A model generated the notes under the pieces. That model searched no databases and was not told where the DNA came from. It worked only from the letters and a program-made list of their open reading frames with translations. The position numbers and the translations under genes were made by a program. 64,000 bases of DNA from Lepeophtheirus salmonis (lineage: Eukaryota > Arthropoda > Copepoda > Siphonostomatoida > Caligidae), in NCBI RefSeq assembly GCF_016086655.4, contig NC_092584.1, positions 11,769,907-11,833,906 on the forward strand, written 5' to 3'. Shown one piece after another: positions 46,201 through 58,029 of this stretch (positions are counted from its first letter, which is position 1; every line of letters starts with the position of its first letter).

Positions 46201-46241
46201 ATATACAGTGTGCGTAAGATAAAAACGCATCAGCATTAAAA

Positions 46242-46832
46242 CAGGGATTTTCAACCTTTTTCTTAGTGATGTACCGCTTGTAAAATATCACAATTTAACC
46301 CTAACACCCCTTAATACCAAGAAAAACATTTTTAGGCTTAATTATTGATTATTTGATTTTTTTTTAAAGAAATCCAAAATTAAAAGATTTTTGGAAAAAA
46401 ATTTCATAACATTACATTTTTGGAATTTTTTTTTTAAATTATTAATAATTCATAAAAAATTTCAAAGCAACATATTTATTCTCAAAAATTAAGTTTTTTT
46501 AAAAAATATCAAAATCTACAGCTGTTCATAAGAAATTAAATTTTTTGGAAAAAATTATTAATCTTTTTTATTTGAATAATCCATAACTATTTACAGAAAA
46601 TAAAATAAAATTTCAAATATTAGATTTTTGTGTTAAAAATTCAAGTATTAAATTTTTGTGTTTAAAAATTCAATTTTAAATTTTTGAGTCACAAAATTCA
46701 AATATTAAATTTTCCGGTAAAAATAAAAAAATCGTTTATTTATGAGGGGCTATGCCCCTTCAGGGGCACTCCTGCAGACGCCCCTGAATTATGTTCCCAA
46801 GGAGTACACGTACCCCCATTTGAGAATCACCA
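46242..46832. mobile_element. Nested hAT-like MITE
   Basis: The left end is CAGGGATTTTCAACCTTTTT and the right end, reverse complemented, is TGGTGATTCTCAAATGGGGG, sharing a GATT(T/C)TCAA core typical of hAT termini. Flanking 8-mers CATTAAAA (46234-46241) and CATTAGAA (46833-46840) differ at one base, a good 8-bp target duplication. The interior is AT-rich with tandem 'AAATTTTTGTGTTAAAAATTC' type units and ends in a GC-rich segment (GGGGCTATGCCCCTTCAGGG). No transposase. Confidence 0.75.
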
Positions 46833-46949
46833 CATTAGAACAAAAAGAAATTCCAAAGAAATTAATGAAGGTCAATGCATTGGATGAAGGAGTATTTTTA
46901 AGACCTTTTTTTACGTAGTTCAATTTTTTGTTAACTATATCCGTTTCGT

Positions 46950-47573
46950 TATGTCGTCGAACAAATGTAGAGTGATTGATTTGCTCCACGTGGCCGTTCC
47001 TATTTTTGATGTGGTTAAGATTGTGTAAGTGAACATGTGTTTGGAGGATCAGGAAGACGTTTGAGCCTGTTTATCTATCAACGGAAGCTTGTGCTCGGGG
47101 GCCACAGCAGAAAGTGATCAGAGGAGTTCACGAGTGCTTTGGGAGACCCTTATCAAGGCAAATCCTCAAACATTGATGTGCAAGCCTGCCAAAAAGCATA
47201 CTATTTACGAAGGGACAATAAAGAATGCCGTGGAAGACATTGGCTGCAAGGTCTACGTCCCCCGAAAACTCCAGCTCATAACAGCTAGTCTGTAAAAGCC
47301 AACTGATTTACCATCTAACAAAAAACTCCTACATTGAGCTAAGGGTCCTGGACATTTTGGCTACTTTCCTCAACATACATGAACCCACTTGACTATGAGA
47401 TTTGGGGCACCATTGAGGCCAAGGCCTGTCCTGTCCCTAGAAAAATACTGTCGAGCTAAACGCCTCCATTAAGTGGGAGGGGATGGCCATGTCTGATGAG
47501 TCTGTCATACGAGTGGCCAAGGCCTTCCAAGTTCGTGTAAAGGCTACAATTGTGGCTAAATTTATACATTTTT
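46950..47573 (+). pseudogene. Mariner-like transposase relic, core deleted
   Basis: MSSNKCRVIDLLHVAVPIFD at 46950 looks like the N-terminal start. EDQEDV and a region with LIKANPQTLMCKPAKKHTIY then KNAVEDIGCKVYVPRKLQ (to about 47275) are the second DNA-binding segment. The sequence then jumps to a decayed third-Asp block (FPQHT-THLTMRF) and a C-terminal tail (EAKACPV-like, then VAKAFQVRVKATIVAKFIHF) ending at 47572. The core with QQDxAPxH is reduced to a trace. Several frameshifts are present. Same HTH plus C-terminus layout as 2729, 34440 and 58932. Confidence 0.7.
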
Positions 47574-47704
47574 AATTTTAAAAAACGAAGATAAGTTTTT
47601 TCATTATTAAATAAATTTCGATGGTCTGTAATCATGTTTGAGCTCTTGATGATTTTGTTAATGCTGTCCGCTATGATGCATTTTTACTTAATCACACTGT
47701 ACAC

Positions 47705-48405
47705 ACAGAAGATTGATATTATACAAAATACAAATAGAGTATTGCAAACAAACATAGGCATGATAGCACTCCCATAAACCTTACTATATTTTAAACTAAA
47801 AGCTCAAAAACTTTATATTTGGATACATTTTAAATTGAACAAACTTTTTATTTCATTTTATTTTAAAATGAAATTGATATTTCTGTGTAATGTTTTTTGA
47901 CAAATGGAAAACTTTGAAAAGAAAAAACCTACAACAACTCATATATGATAAGGAAAATATATCAATGTATTTCTTTTAGCTGTAGATCTACATGCTTAAT
48001 TATGATTGATAATTTTCCAATAATGTCTATTAATACACCTTCGAAATGAAGCACTGAAGTATGAAGAAAATTTTGGACTCTTTTACGTATAATTTATTTA
48101 TTAACAAATTGTATCTTTTACTAATTAGTAATTTCTTTATGTGAAAAAGATCATACTGAAGGAGACTATATTATTCATATAAAAAATCTAATTATGCACT
48201 TTGAAAAAGAGCTGTTAAGATATAGCTTTTAATATAACTAACTTGATTCTTTAACGTAAATGAAAGAGAGTGACTCAAGTCAATCCTAAATCTACGACAT
48301 CAGATTCAACTTAGACATGAATATGAAGCACTTCCAGGCATATATAAATGCCTAAGTATGGTTTATATTTTTTTGACTAGCTCGTGATACTTTATTATAA
48401 ACAAA
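47705..48405. other. AT-rich gene-free DNA
   Basis: Nothing supported. Confidence 0.5.
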
Positions 48406-48409
48406 TTTT

Positions 48410-48560
48410 AAAACTTCTTAACACTTCCAGGCGGCAGCAGAAGTCCTGTCCCATCGGTATCACTTGCTGACGGGATAGACCGTTGTCTTGTAGACGCCCA
48501 ATTGCATGGGCTGTGGTTGAATTGATATTCGTTGATCATTTTGAAGGGTCATTTTATCGA
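48410..48560 (-). pseudogene. Possible transposase helix-turn-helix fragment
   Basis: The minus strand reads AHAIGRLQDNGLSRQQVIPM then GQDFCCRLEVLRS, which has the layout A-x-GRLQ-x-G-x-S-(Q/R)-x-x-V of the first helix-turn-helix in some Tc1-like transposases. It is short and isolated in AT-rich DNA, so confidence is limited. Confidence 0.4.
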
Positions 48561-48564
48561 CTTT

Positions 48565-51500
48565 TTACATTAGCTAAAGAGCTCAGGTATGTTTCGTTTT
48601 TTAACTAATTGTTTATGCTTTAATAAATCAAAATATAAAATAATTTTAATCATTCAATCTTCATAAATTATTGAATTAGTAAGTGCTCATATTTCAACGG
48701 AACACCCAGTATTCTATAGTGAAACACTTAGCATACCACAAAAAAAGATTTTTAATACTAAGAAAAAAAAAAGGCCCATCCAAATATAAAACTTTTCAAG
48801 TTAAAAACAATGGTACAAATAAGAAAAATCCAAACGAAAAAAAAAAATTAAAGAACAATTGAAAGTAAAATAACGTTAGTAGCACATTTAGTCATTTTTT
48901 ATCTGAAGACTAGTTCACTCCTTTAATAACTTTTATGTATAAATTAATAAGTTTAATAATATTTGTAATAGTTAAGTTTTTTATATCCGTTTTTACAAAT
49001 ATTATTTCTTGAGTTTTGGTAATAATGGCGATGACCTTTCCTTCCCCATCCCACAATAGGGTCCTAAAATTAATCTCTATCAATTGTTGAACAAAATTAT
49101 CGAGCAGTTCATATGAAATCCGCTCATAAGTGTCGCTTAAAAGCCTGCAGCTCCAAAAAAAAGTTGGTCAGTAGTCTTACTCGCTTCATTTCAAAACTGG
49201 CAAATACTCCTCTAGTTATTAAATAATATAGCTCCAGCCTTCACCGTTCCCGTGAGAAAGCAATATTTGAACCATCTCACAGAAGATGTCAAATATTTAC
49301 ACATTTTAACACCGTTATATCCTCGTTTGTTGTTTTTTTCTTCTTCTAAAATAATCACAAAAAGGACCCGTAGTAGATTTTTTGTATCCGTAAATTCACA
49401 CTTCTAACTCAACTAACAAAGTGATTTAGGGGACGTGAAGAAGTAATATATCAGAACATGATAAAGTGACGTAATCTGTGAGTCATGAAAAGTAAAATCT
49501 TATTTGAAAAAAAAACAGAAACGGATTAGTGCAACCATGAATCTATTCTATCTAACAGTCTCGTTTCGCCATTTTGTTTTGATGTTTTATTTTTTCTACT
49601 TATTTTGAAAATTCAAACGTATTAGTTTATTTATTTAAATAGTTTATTTAATTATGACTGAAAGGAGGTATGAGACCCGTCTACACAAAAGCAAAGTAAA
49701 AGGATTTGTTTGAAAATTAAGTTGTGATTATATTTATCACCAAATTATTCTGATTAACCCCAAGGAAGACCTACAAACAGTACTTTGCTAAAATTGATCA
49801 CCACAATAAATCCTACCATTCGTGTCCGCTCATTTGGGCGTGATTTTTTTAGCATTTATCTTTTCAGCGAGACTCTTTTCAGTGCAGATAATTTTAGCTT
49901 GCTTATATTTGGTGCAGTATCATTATGTCGTATCATATTTTTGTAATATTATTTGGAATTACCTTCAATCAAAAGTCAAGGATCATATCATCACTAAATA
50001 GTCGAATAACAATAAAAAATATGGACAACATGTGTACTATTTGCTTTTTGTATGTGGTACGTCTGCTTTGAGCATTGGAATATACTCTCCTCTTATATGG
50101 TAGGAGTCTGACTCCTCGAGCATTGCAATAGTCTATGGGGGATTCTGTCATAATGGTTCAAAGGATGAGATTAGGAACTACTTATCCCTGGCCCAAAATA
50201 ACGTTTAAAAAGAATGGAAGAAGCTCTTGCTCGTACAATGTGCTGAGACTGAAGTTCACTCTCCTCAAACAGTTTAACAGGAGAAATGGAATACGAGGTG
50301 AGATTATGGAAAAGTTAATGCTTCAAGTAGGATATCCTAATCTAAAGGTACTGGTAGAGATAAAACTGGAGAGGAAGAGTATTCCGATCACTATTTGGTC
50401 GTACTATGGATGATGCAAGCTGATGATTTCGAAAATCAGGCCCTACTAAACATGATTGATGATAGCATTTTGTAGTGCTGTATTTTATACTGCATTATCC
50501 TCAGTCGAATGGCCTATCAAAAATTCCATCATAACCAAGAATCATAGCTCATCAATTAAATCATATTTATTTTTCTATATTGATCTTCCTCGCTTGATGG
50601 CGGTAGATCTCTGACGGCTTCTACTTTTATCTGAATTTTGTTGATCTATGGTGTATTATAATTATTATTACAGGGGGTTCCACAGGATTGCATTTTTGGG
50701 GACTTGGTTAAAATTATTCCTCTAGAGTATAAGAATATAAGAAATCCTTAAAAAAAATTATGCAATCTATACGAAAAAAAAAAAAATTTCAAATAAAAAT
50801 CAAAAAACTTTTTTGAGGGTGGGAGACTATGCCCATACAGGTAGAGGTGCATCTGCAGGGGGCCTGCAGACGCACTTATATTATTATGTTATTTAGTATA
50901 CTTCTTGTGTTCCGTCTCTAAGGGATGTTACATGTCAAAGATGAGACCCCGTACTTGAATCCTTAACTTAACTTTAACCATCTCCTTCTTCATTAAACTC
51001 CTTCAACTTTCTCTGCAATCAACTACATATATCATTCACTTTTTCCATCTCCATCATTGACTTAGGTATATCATACTTACACACTTCAATAGATTTAGTT
51101 TCCAATTATTACTCTCCAATGATTTTATACTCGATACAATTTGTTCTGAAAAAAGAATCTTAGGACTCTTGTTGAATTTGTTATTCAAGAGTTATTATGC
51201 AAAAATTCGTCATAAACATTTGCTATTACAGAGATAGCTCTTCTTAAGCTTGTTCTCAGAAAAAAGTTCAACAAAAATCACGTGTTTTCTTAGTCTAAAT
51301 TCAGCCTATATGTGTCAACATCTTGTATAAAAATAAAATATTTCGAGAATTGCCAACGAAATAATTCGGAAATTATATATGCTGTATAATTGGATATATA
51401 TAAAAAGAATGATATTTTTTACATAGATATACAAGATTAAATTACAGCAAAACAAAAATTGATCATGTAAATAGTGTTATTTTTATTTAAAAATATCTGA

Positions 51501-51590
51501 ATTAAATTTTGGACACCATGAGTTAAGGCTAGAGTACAACTTTATAATTTCTTATTTTTGATGGGACTGAGACATGAAAAGGGTTGATAA
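48565..51590. other. AT-rich gene-free DNA
   Basis: No supported gene in 3 kb. A 92-codon plus frame (50135-50413) and a 60-codon minus frame (49969-50151) have no motif and no splice or promoter support. 50840-50890 carries the GGTGCATCTGCAGGGGGCCT repeat core. Confidence 0.45.
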
Positions 51591-51859
51591 AATCGTAATG
51601 GGCGCGTCGCCATCCTGTGGACTTCACTCCACAACTTCTTTCGATGCTCTTCCATGTCCAGATTGCCGTGGATTTCCTGTCAATTTTATTAATGAACCCA
51701 TTAAGGAAACTCTATCTTCGACTTAATGAAGTGCCTTCCGTTTGAATAATTGGATAGTTTATGATGAATAGCTAATTAAAAATTTGCGGGAAATTTTGAA
51801 TGTTAGGAATTGGATAACAAATTACTAATTGCAAATATATCTTTGATTTACATCTTAGC

Positions 51860-52235
51860 TCCAATTTATTATGGAGGCCAAACCACCATGCGCCGCTTGG
51901 TTAAGCAGGACTTAAATCTTAATGTCTATAAGAGATAGCCTCGTACGGGTATGTAAGCTTTTGGATCGAGTAAAGCGGTGCCAAAATCCTCCTCAACAAG
52001 CTTAAAAACAAGATCCATGACCACCCTAAGCCCCAACTGTTTCCTCTTGATCTTGATATTTTTAGGCCCCTCAAGGGGAATCTTTAAGGAGTATGATACA
52101 CAATAAAGGAACAGCTGAAGGTCGCCATCATCGCTCCTTGATCCAACCAAGAGATGAGCTTTGTAAAGAACAGCTGTTCAATGGGTTTGTACTAGGCTTG
52201 AACTGGTCATTAAAGAAAAAGGGGCCATATTGATT
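51860..52235 (+). pseudogene. Mariner-like transposase relic
   Basis: The plus strand reads TTMRRLVKQDLNLNVYKR near 51881-51940, the linker after the DNA-binding domain ((K/R)-x-x-x-RRLV-(K/R)-x-DL). A second segment with SSKAVPKSS and frame-shifted LNKLKNKIHDHP then PQLFPLDLDIF follows. The end (QWVCTRLELVIKEKGP, about 52175-52230) matches the last helix R-x-RLEAVIxxxGG. The catalytic blocks are gone. The reverse strand frame at 51926-52150 is a shadow. Confidence 0.6.
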
Positions 52236-52239
52236 GAGA

Positions 52240-53615
52240 ATGTAAATATGTTGTTACTTGATTCTATTTATGGATTAAATTTTTCAAATTTGATGATATT
52301 TTGTTAAATATAACAATTTTTGTAATTTTCAAAAAGTTTTGCATTTTAGAATGAGGAGCCTCTTTAAGGAGATATTGAATATATCCTTGTGTTTTTGTGT
52401 GGCGCTTATTCTATTGCCAGTATTAGACACTTGAACAAGCCCACACATCTTTCAAGTTGTATTATTAAGGAAACAAAATTAAAGGATGAGACAAATACGA
52501 GTAAAGCATGGATTTTGAAGGGCCACACCAGAATGCATAAATCCAATAATACTTAAGATATAATAAATCTAAACTAGAGCACACTTATTTCTCTAAGTTC
52601 TTGTTAATATATAGTTAATACCTAAGTAAATATATGGATTGTATGAGATATGCTTAATGCATCCGTAAACTCAATGAAGAGTTAAGGATAATATTTGATG
52701 GTTTAAAACTAAAGTGTTTTGTAAGCCAAGTATACTAGTAATAAAATATATTAGTATATTATATGTAAATACCAAAAACGTTAAAAGAAGTAAATATAGA
52801 GATATTCCTAAAATATTAAAACTTTCAAACAAACTTTATCTGAGCCAGCAGTTTCTTGTACTCTAAAGGCATCAATTACATATGTGACTAATTATGTTCA
52901 TCTTACAAGTTTTTCAAGCTTTGTTTGGAAAGGAAAAGCTTAGAATTAACTTCTTCTTTTTTTTTTTAAGTAGCTGAATTCAAAAAGTAGGTTACATTTC
53001 AAATTTCGTGGGCAACGTATGTTTTGCAAGGTAGATTTTTTTTTTTTTCATGTTTGTATATTCGATAAATAAACACTGATGTCCCATATTTAGATTAATT
53101 CGCCATTACACTTTTTTTTCATGGTATTTAAGATATTCTTAAAATATTAGAAAAAATAATAGTAGTTCACTACTATTTATAAGAAAAAATTATCTTAGAA
53201 CTTTATGTTCGTGCTATTATATTTAAACTAATTCAATTTTTTTTAATTCGATAAATTAACATGGAATCTATACTATTCTTTTCATGTTTGGATATTAAAT
53301 TTTTTTTTTTTTGCTTATTAAATTTTTGTCTATTATAAGCAATAATTGTTAAATTTTTTATTTTGTTTCGATGAAAAATACTAAAGTTAGCGGAGTTTAA
53401 AATCTTTAGAACACTGATATTCCTTTGGGTTTGAAAGGTATATTTTTCTCTTTTTTATCAGGCTCAAAAATTTGTTCCGGATTAGAGCCGTATTTTTTTT
53501 TAATGTTCTTTTGATTTGTTAGATTGAGATACACTGATTAATTATAAGTAAATATCATAGTATTACATTCATTCTATCTAAACTAGGAATCTTTGGGTGA
53601 AATCCATAGACATAA
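52240..53615. other. AT-rich gene-free DNA
   Basis: No supported gene; many T-runs. Confidence 0.5.
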
Positions 53616-53619
53616 AGTA

Positions 53620-53712
53620 TATATTTCTTTCTCTATGGATCACCTGGGTGCCAACGTACACACACTGAATTCAAGATAATAACTTTTCCCGTCCATGAGC
53701 TTCGACGATTCC
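53620..53712 (+). repeat. Possible tRNA-derived SINE, copy 1 (plus orientation)
   Basis: CATAGACATAAAGTATATAT then TTCTTTCTCTATGGATCACC and TGGGTGCCAACGTACACACA, ending AATTCAAGATAATAAC. Nearly identical to 54899-54985 (about one substitution and one 2-base indel in 85 bp) and related to 38860-38980 and 58030-58130. Confidence 0.65.
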
Positions 53713-53949
53713 ATTCTTTTGTTTTTATTCTTTTAGAATTTAGAGTATTCACATTAGAGTATATTTTATTAAAAGACAAATGAGCAAATTAAACATGCAC
53801 AAACATGAAAGAAACTCTAACAATTCAACATATATTTTTTATTAATTTTAATTGAGCGTTCTTCATAAGGTAAATTATGGGGAAAACAAAGGAAAAGGTA
53901 TTATAATATTTTTTTAGCAGCACTATATATAATCAAATTTATAGCATTT

Positions 53950-54255
53950 TCGATTGAGTAAACGGTTTTGTTAAAGAAGACATTGAAAATTTATTAAATA
54001 ACTATGATATAGGTGATGAAGAGGTTATCACAGAAATTAATACATAGGATGCTTGATTAACTCCTGAAACCAACATTCACGTAAATGAATAAATGTTATT
54101 TCGAAAACTTGATTTGATTGATAATCTTAAGGAGGATAAGAGTGACAGAGCATTTAATGTATTTATTACCACTGATAGTTTATCAGAGCAAAGTTTCAAG
54201 AAATTATTGTTCAATATTGAACCTTGCAAAATTGGACTATTAATGGCGACTTAAC
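53950..54255 (+). pseudogene. Coding relic of unknown family
   Basis: One single frame reads like protein for about 100 codons, interrupted only by four stop codons and no frameshift: VNGFVKEDIENLLNNYDIGD, EEVITEIN, then MLFRKLDLIDNLKEDKSDRA and FNVFITTDSLSEQSFKKLLF with NIEPCKIGLL. Composition is acidic and hydrophobic with a regular pattern unlike the random AT frames nearby. I do not recognise it. It might be the edge of a transposon protein or of a decayed host gene. Confidence 0.5.
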
Positions 54256-54898
54256 ACAAGATGCAGGGCTAAGTATATACCTCCTTTAGCTACAGAGAGG
54301 TCAATTTGATAAGAAATTAATATATTTAATGCTGTGTAATCAAGTATATCGAAAAACATGCATTAGTTATTATTTGTAACACTTTTTAATCTATGTTATC
54401 TACTCTAGATTCTGTTAAGTTATAATAAATACATGAACCCAGATAATTTATTTTTTGTGTTGTAAAAATGTTATATATATTTTTTAAAAGTTTTCCGTGA
54501 TAAACTGTAAGAGTTATGTAAAATGTATATAATATTAAAAAACTTATGTCTTTTTTTTGCATTTTTCTAGCTTTCTATGTTTATATATATATTTAATTAA
54601 TGAACATATTGATTTCAAAACTTAACCATATAATTTTGAGCATTAAAAAAGAAAAGAAAAAGTGTTAATAAAGTATAATCAAAATTTGTTGACTTAAGAA
54701 TCAAAAGGGAAAATGGTTCTAAATGACCATTGTTCGATTCTTAATAATTAGTACTAATAAAAAATCTGTTAGATCGTATGTCCGCTACAAGCGTATCACA
54801 GATTTATGAGTCTTTTTCTGTTACCTACAGAAAAGTGGGTTGCTTACAAAATATGTATTGGCTCACTAGAAATTTAAACCTACTGGAGGAGTAGCATG

Positions 54899-54985
54899 TC
54901 CATAGACATAAAGTATATTTCTTTCTCTATGAATCACCTGGGTGCCAACGTACACACACTGAATTCAAGATAATAACTTTTTCCC
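54899..54985 (+). repeat. Possible tRNA-derived SINE, copy 2 (plus orientation)
   Basis: Near-identical to 53623-53712; the match starts at TCCATAGACATA and ends just after AAGATAATAAC. Confidence 0.65.
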
Positions 54986-55502
54986 CATTTCTTTGCCTCA
55001 GAAAAGGAAACTTTGTGTTATTGTTATACTATAAAATTTAAAGTTATTTGTGTGTAAATAGTAATATTTTTAATTACCGTTTTAAAACTTGATAATATAT
55101 TAAAATTTTGAATAATTTATTAAGTCCTTATAACTGTGCTAAATTTTAGTTTTCGGAAATTTGACATCAATACATTCTGTCTTTTTATAAAGTTACGTTT
55201 GAGTGACAGAAATTAAAAACCGATTAGCACTACATTTTTGTAATATTTATAACACTTTTACACTAATTTTATTTTAAAAATATTAATAAATTGCTACGTA
55301 AATATTACTATATATTACAAAAATATTTAAAGTGTTTTCTCATAAGTGGCAATTATGACGCACACACACTTTTATAGGTACATACACATTATATCAAAAC
55401 TAAAAATACATACTTACATATGTATAATTATTTATCGTTGCCTAACATGGTTAATTATTAGAGGTAGGAATAATAATAATAAAAAAAAGATAATGCATGT
55501 AG

Positions 55503-55582
55503 CCTTACACCTTTGAAGGATAAGATAATGGAAGTATATGTTTGTATATAAAGACTTACTTCCAACCCTAGAGATATCACTT
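55503..55582 (+). promoter_or_regulatory. Promoter of CPR-C: CCTTAC, GATA-type site, TATA box, initiator
   Basis: CCTTAC (55503-55508), TGAAGGATAAG (55514-55524), TATATAAA (55545-55552) and TCACTT (55577-55582). TATA start to initiator A is 34 bp, as in CPR-B. The GATAAG to TATA distance is shorter than in CPR-B (20 versus 37 bases). Confidence 0.7.
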
Positions 55583-55627
55583 AACACTTAGAACCCAAAG
55601 AAGAAGTAAAAAGCAACAAAGAACGAA

Positions 55628-56293
55628 ATGAACTCAAAAGTACATAATTAGATTACAGTCAAATTAGAGTTATAAACAATTATTGCATCCGACATTATTC
55701 AAACCTCTTTTCGCTTTCAGGTATCCTGTCTTCTTCTCCTTGGATGTACCATAGCCACCATTGCTTTTCCTGCAGAGGACGTCAAGAAGCGAGATATTCC
55801 TCTTAATTCATATGGAATTGGATCTACGAGTAATTCTTACTCAAACAACAACGCTGGGTACAACTCCTTTCAAAGCAATCGGCCCAACATTAAGATTCTT
55901 AGCAGCAATTACAACGCACCAGGGACTCTGGATGGCTCAAGCAACTTTGACTATTCTTTTGAGTCCGAGAATGGGATTCGTCAACAGGCAGTAGGGAAAA
56001 CAAAGGTCATTGGAGACACTGAAGTCGTTGTGATGAAGGGATCTTATGAATATGTGGGTCCTGATGGACAAACCTATGTTGTGGATTGGTATGCTGATGA
56101 GACTGGCTATCATCCCTCTGCTCCTCATCTCCCTCAGGATGTTCCCATCCCATTTCCTGAGATTGCTGATGCTGTAGCTGCTCAAATTGCTTTTGCTGCT
56201 GCTAATCCCAATAGCTTTGATGATGGCTCTTATAACGGAAACAATCAAGTATATAATGATCGACCTAATTCCAACTATGGAATAAACAAATAA
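55628..56293 (+). CDS. RR-1 type cuticular protein (CPR-C)
   Basis: Closest paralogue of CPR-B. Exon 1 is 55628-55639 (MNSK), then a GTACAT donor, an 81-bp phase-0 intron and a CTTTCAG acceptor. Exon 2 is 55721-56293. The 194-residue product has a signal peptide (MNSKVSCLLLLGCTIATIAF), PAEDVKKRDIPLNSYGIGS and a Ser/Asn linker. The chitin_bind_4 domain at about residues 78-142 has the same Rebers-Riddiford core as CPR-B, including Trp at the aromatic site. VPIPFPEIADAVAAQIAFAA follows, then a tail ending NYGINK. There is no ATG in exon 2 upstream of the domain, so the start is set by exon 1. Only one residue in the domain region separates it from CPR-B (Gln for Lys after APHLP). AATAAA is at 56393-56398. 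It presumably binds chitin in the cuticle like its paralogues. Confidence 0.95.
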
Positions 56294-56392
56294 GAATCTA
56301 TTTTGAACCCGAGGTTGTTAATTGTGATTTGATTGTTTTTATTTATTTCGTTATGAGTTTAAATATTATACTTTTGATAATATAAGTATTAA

Positions 56393-56398
56393 AATAAA
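56393..56398 (+). terminator. Polyadenylation signal of CPR-C
   Basis: AATAAA about 100 bases after the stop codon. Confidence 0.55.
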
Positions 56399-56399
56399 A

Positions 56400-56990
56400 T
56401 AATATTCGATAATGCAAATTGAAGTTAATATGTTTTTTTGGGGAGCATGAATTGTTTTTATCATAATAATTAATAATTCCATATGGAACTATTAGAGAAA
56501 TTTATTTTTTGGGTATGATCAAACTATCAATAAGTTGAGATCAGCAAAGTAGTATACTTTATACTTACTTCTTGGTATCTGAAATTTGATTCTTATGTTT
56601 GGAAATCTCCTGTTGCGTGTCTTATCACTAAGTAATATATTAGGAGCTTAGATCTTCTTCAACATGGGAGAGGAGGATCCTTGAAAAGTATCAATGACGG
56701 TCGAAGTTTCAACTCACAACTTCAGATATCGATGAAGTTGATTAGAATTTTTCTATATTGTAAACACCATGGAAGAATATATAACTATGAAAATCAGGCT
56801 TTTGTTTCCTGTCCACTTTTGAAAATTACACAGGATTTTATATAACTTAACTCCAAGAAATTTTAGATTTTGAGTTCAGATATTGGGAAACATTTTTGCT
56901 ATTTGGTATTCCTTATAAAGCTTTTATTGCTCAACAGCTCACAGAAGATAGAGTGATTCACCGAAGGAATCTAAGGGCTATGTTTATATT
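56400..56990. other. AT-rich gene-free DNA
   Basis: Nothing supported. A 71-codon frame that starts at 56896 owes its length to the minisatellite that follows. Confidence 0.5.
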
Positions 56991-56997
56991 GGCTGCA

Positions 56998-57069
56998 GTT
57001 AGCCAATATATGCCTGTTAGCCAATATATGCCTGTTAGTCAATATATGCCTGTTAGCCAATATATGCCT
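56998..57069 (+). repeat. 18-bp minisatellite, four units
   Basis: GTTAGCCAATATATGCCT is repeated four times head to tail; unit 3 has one change (GTC for GCC). The unit is a multiple of three, so the surrounding frame reads VSQYMP four times, but no gene context supports translation. Confidence 0.9.
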
Positions 57070-58025
57070 GCTCTATGCCTGAAGATTCTCGAATTGCAAG
57101 ATTCATCGTAAAATTATTCGTTAAATGAATTAGAAATTTTCCATCGATATCACTTAGGTATTAATTTACTCTTAGTGATTATTCGGGAATATAAGAAATA
57201 TGGACAAGAAAATACGGTTAGAGTTGGTTGGGTTTTTTTTTCCTGTTTTATTTATTTGAATTGAATTGCTGATTTTTTTTTTTTTTTTTTTTTTTTGTTA
57301 AATACATTGGGTTACAATATTTGATTATGTATATGTGATACGTTATTTTTTATACAACTGCAAATTTCCTTTTAATTGCTAATTTTTATTTATTTTTGTA
57401 CATCTACATATTTATAAATAAATACTTTGCAGTTAAATAAAAAAAGTTTATAGTTGCAGGATGACTAAATTGACCTACGGCATGTTAACAAAACACACAT
57501 TTAATCATGAGAATGATAGGTAGGTAAAAGAATAAAAGCCGTTGTATAATATGAAAACATGACAATTTGAAAAAAGTTTTGAATGGGAGCAGGTTAGTTG
57601 TTCGATGAAGGAAATAAACACAAGTTCCACTATTTATTAATTGTATATGTTTTGACTTTCATTTTTGTTTTAGTTTTTTTATGATGAAAAAAAACTTGAA
57701 AACTATGGCTATATTTACATGTGAGGTTAAATAGAGGTTGCTTCATTAAAATATTAGAGAGGAAGCTTAAAATGAGTGAAACTATGGTTTTGATAGGGGA
57801 AAAGGTCACATAGTCCATAAATTTTTATGACCAGTGAATGAAATATATTCAGCGATAGTTTTTAACAAATACTACAATGGTTATTATTTGGAATCCTTAA
57901 AATTGCTAAAAAAAATGTCTTTTAACACATTGAGGAAAATCTATAAGATATTTCTTTTTGTGTTCCTTCAATTGTTCAGATGAAGATGAAGTAAACATTA
58001 TAAAAATAAAAATTGTAGTTAAAGT
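57070..58025. other. AT-rich DNA with a long poly-T run
   Basis: No gene. An uninterrupted T-run of about 26 bases lies at 57271-57296. Confidence 0.6.
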
Positions 58026-58029
58026 CTAT

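Larger units (their letters stand above)
46206..47699 (+). mobile_element. Mariner-like element with TIRs, carrying a nested insertion
   Basis: The left end CAGTGTGCGTAAGATAAAAA then CGCATCA follows TA (46204-46205). The right end, reverse complemented, reads CAGTGTGATTAAGTAAAAAT then GCATCA and is followed by TA (47700-47701). The 1494-bp body includes a 591-bp hAT-like insert (46242-46832); without it and one target copy the mariner is about 895 bp, the size of the deleted element at 15131. The transposase relic is at 46950-47573. Confidence 0.8.

Noticed and set aside
50135..50413. 92-codon plus-strand frame
   Set aside because: No motif, no upstream promoter elements, and overlaps an equally meaningless minus frame.
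55761..55994. 77-codon plus frame in CPR-C exon 2
   Set aside because: It is out of frame with the spliced gene, which explains the region fully.
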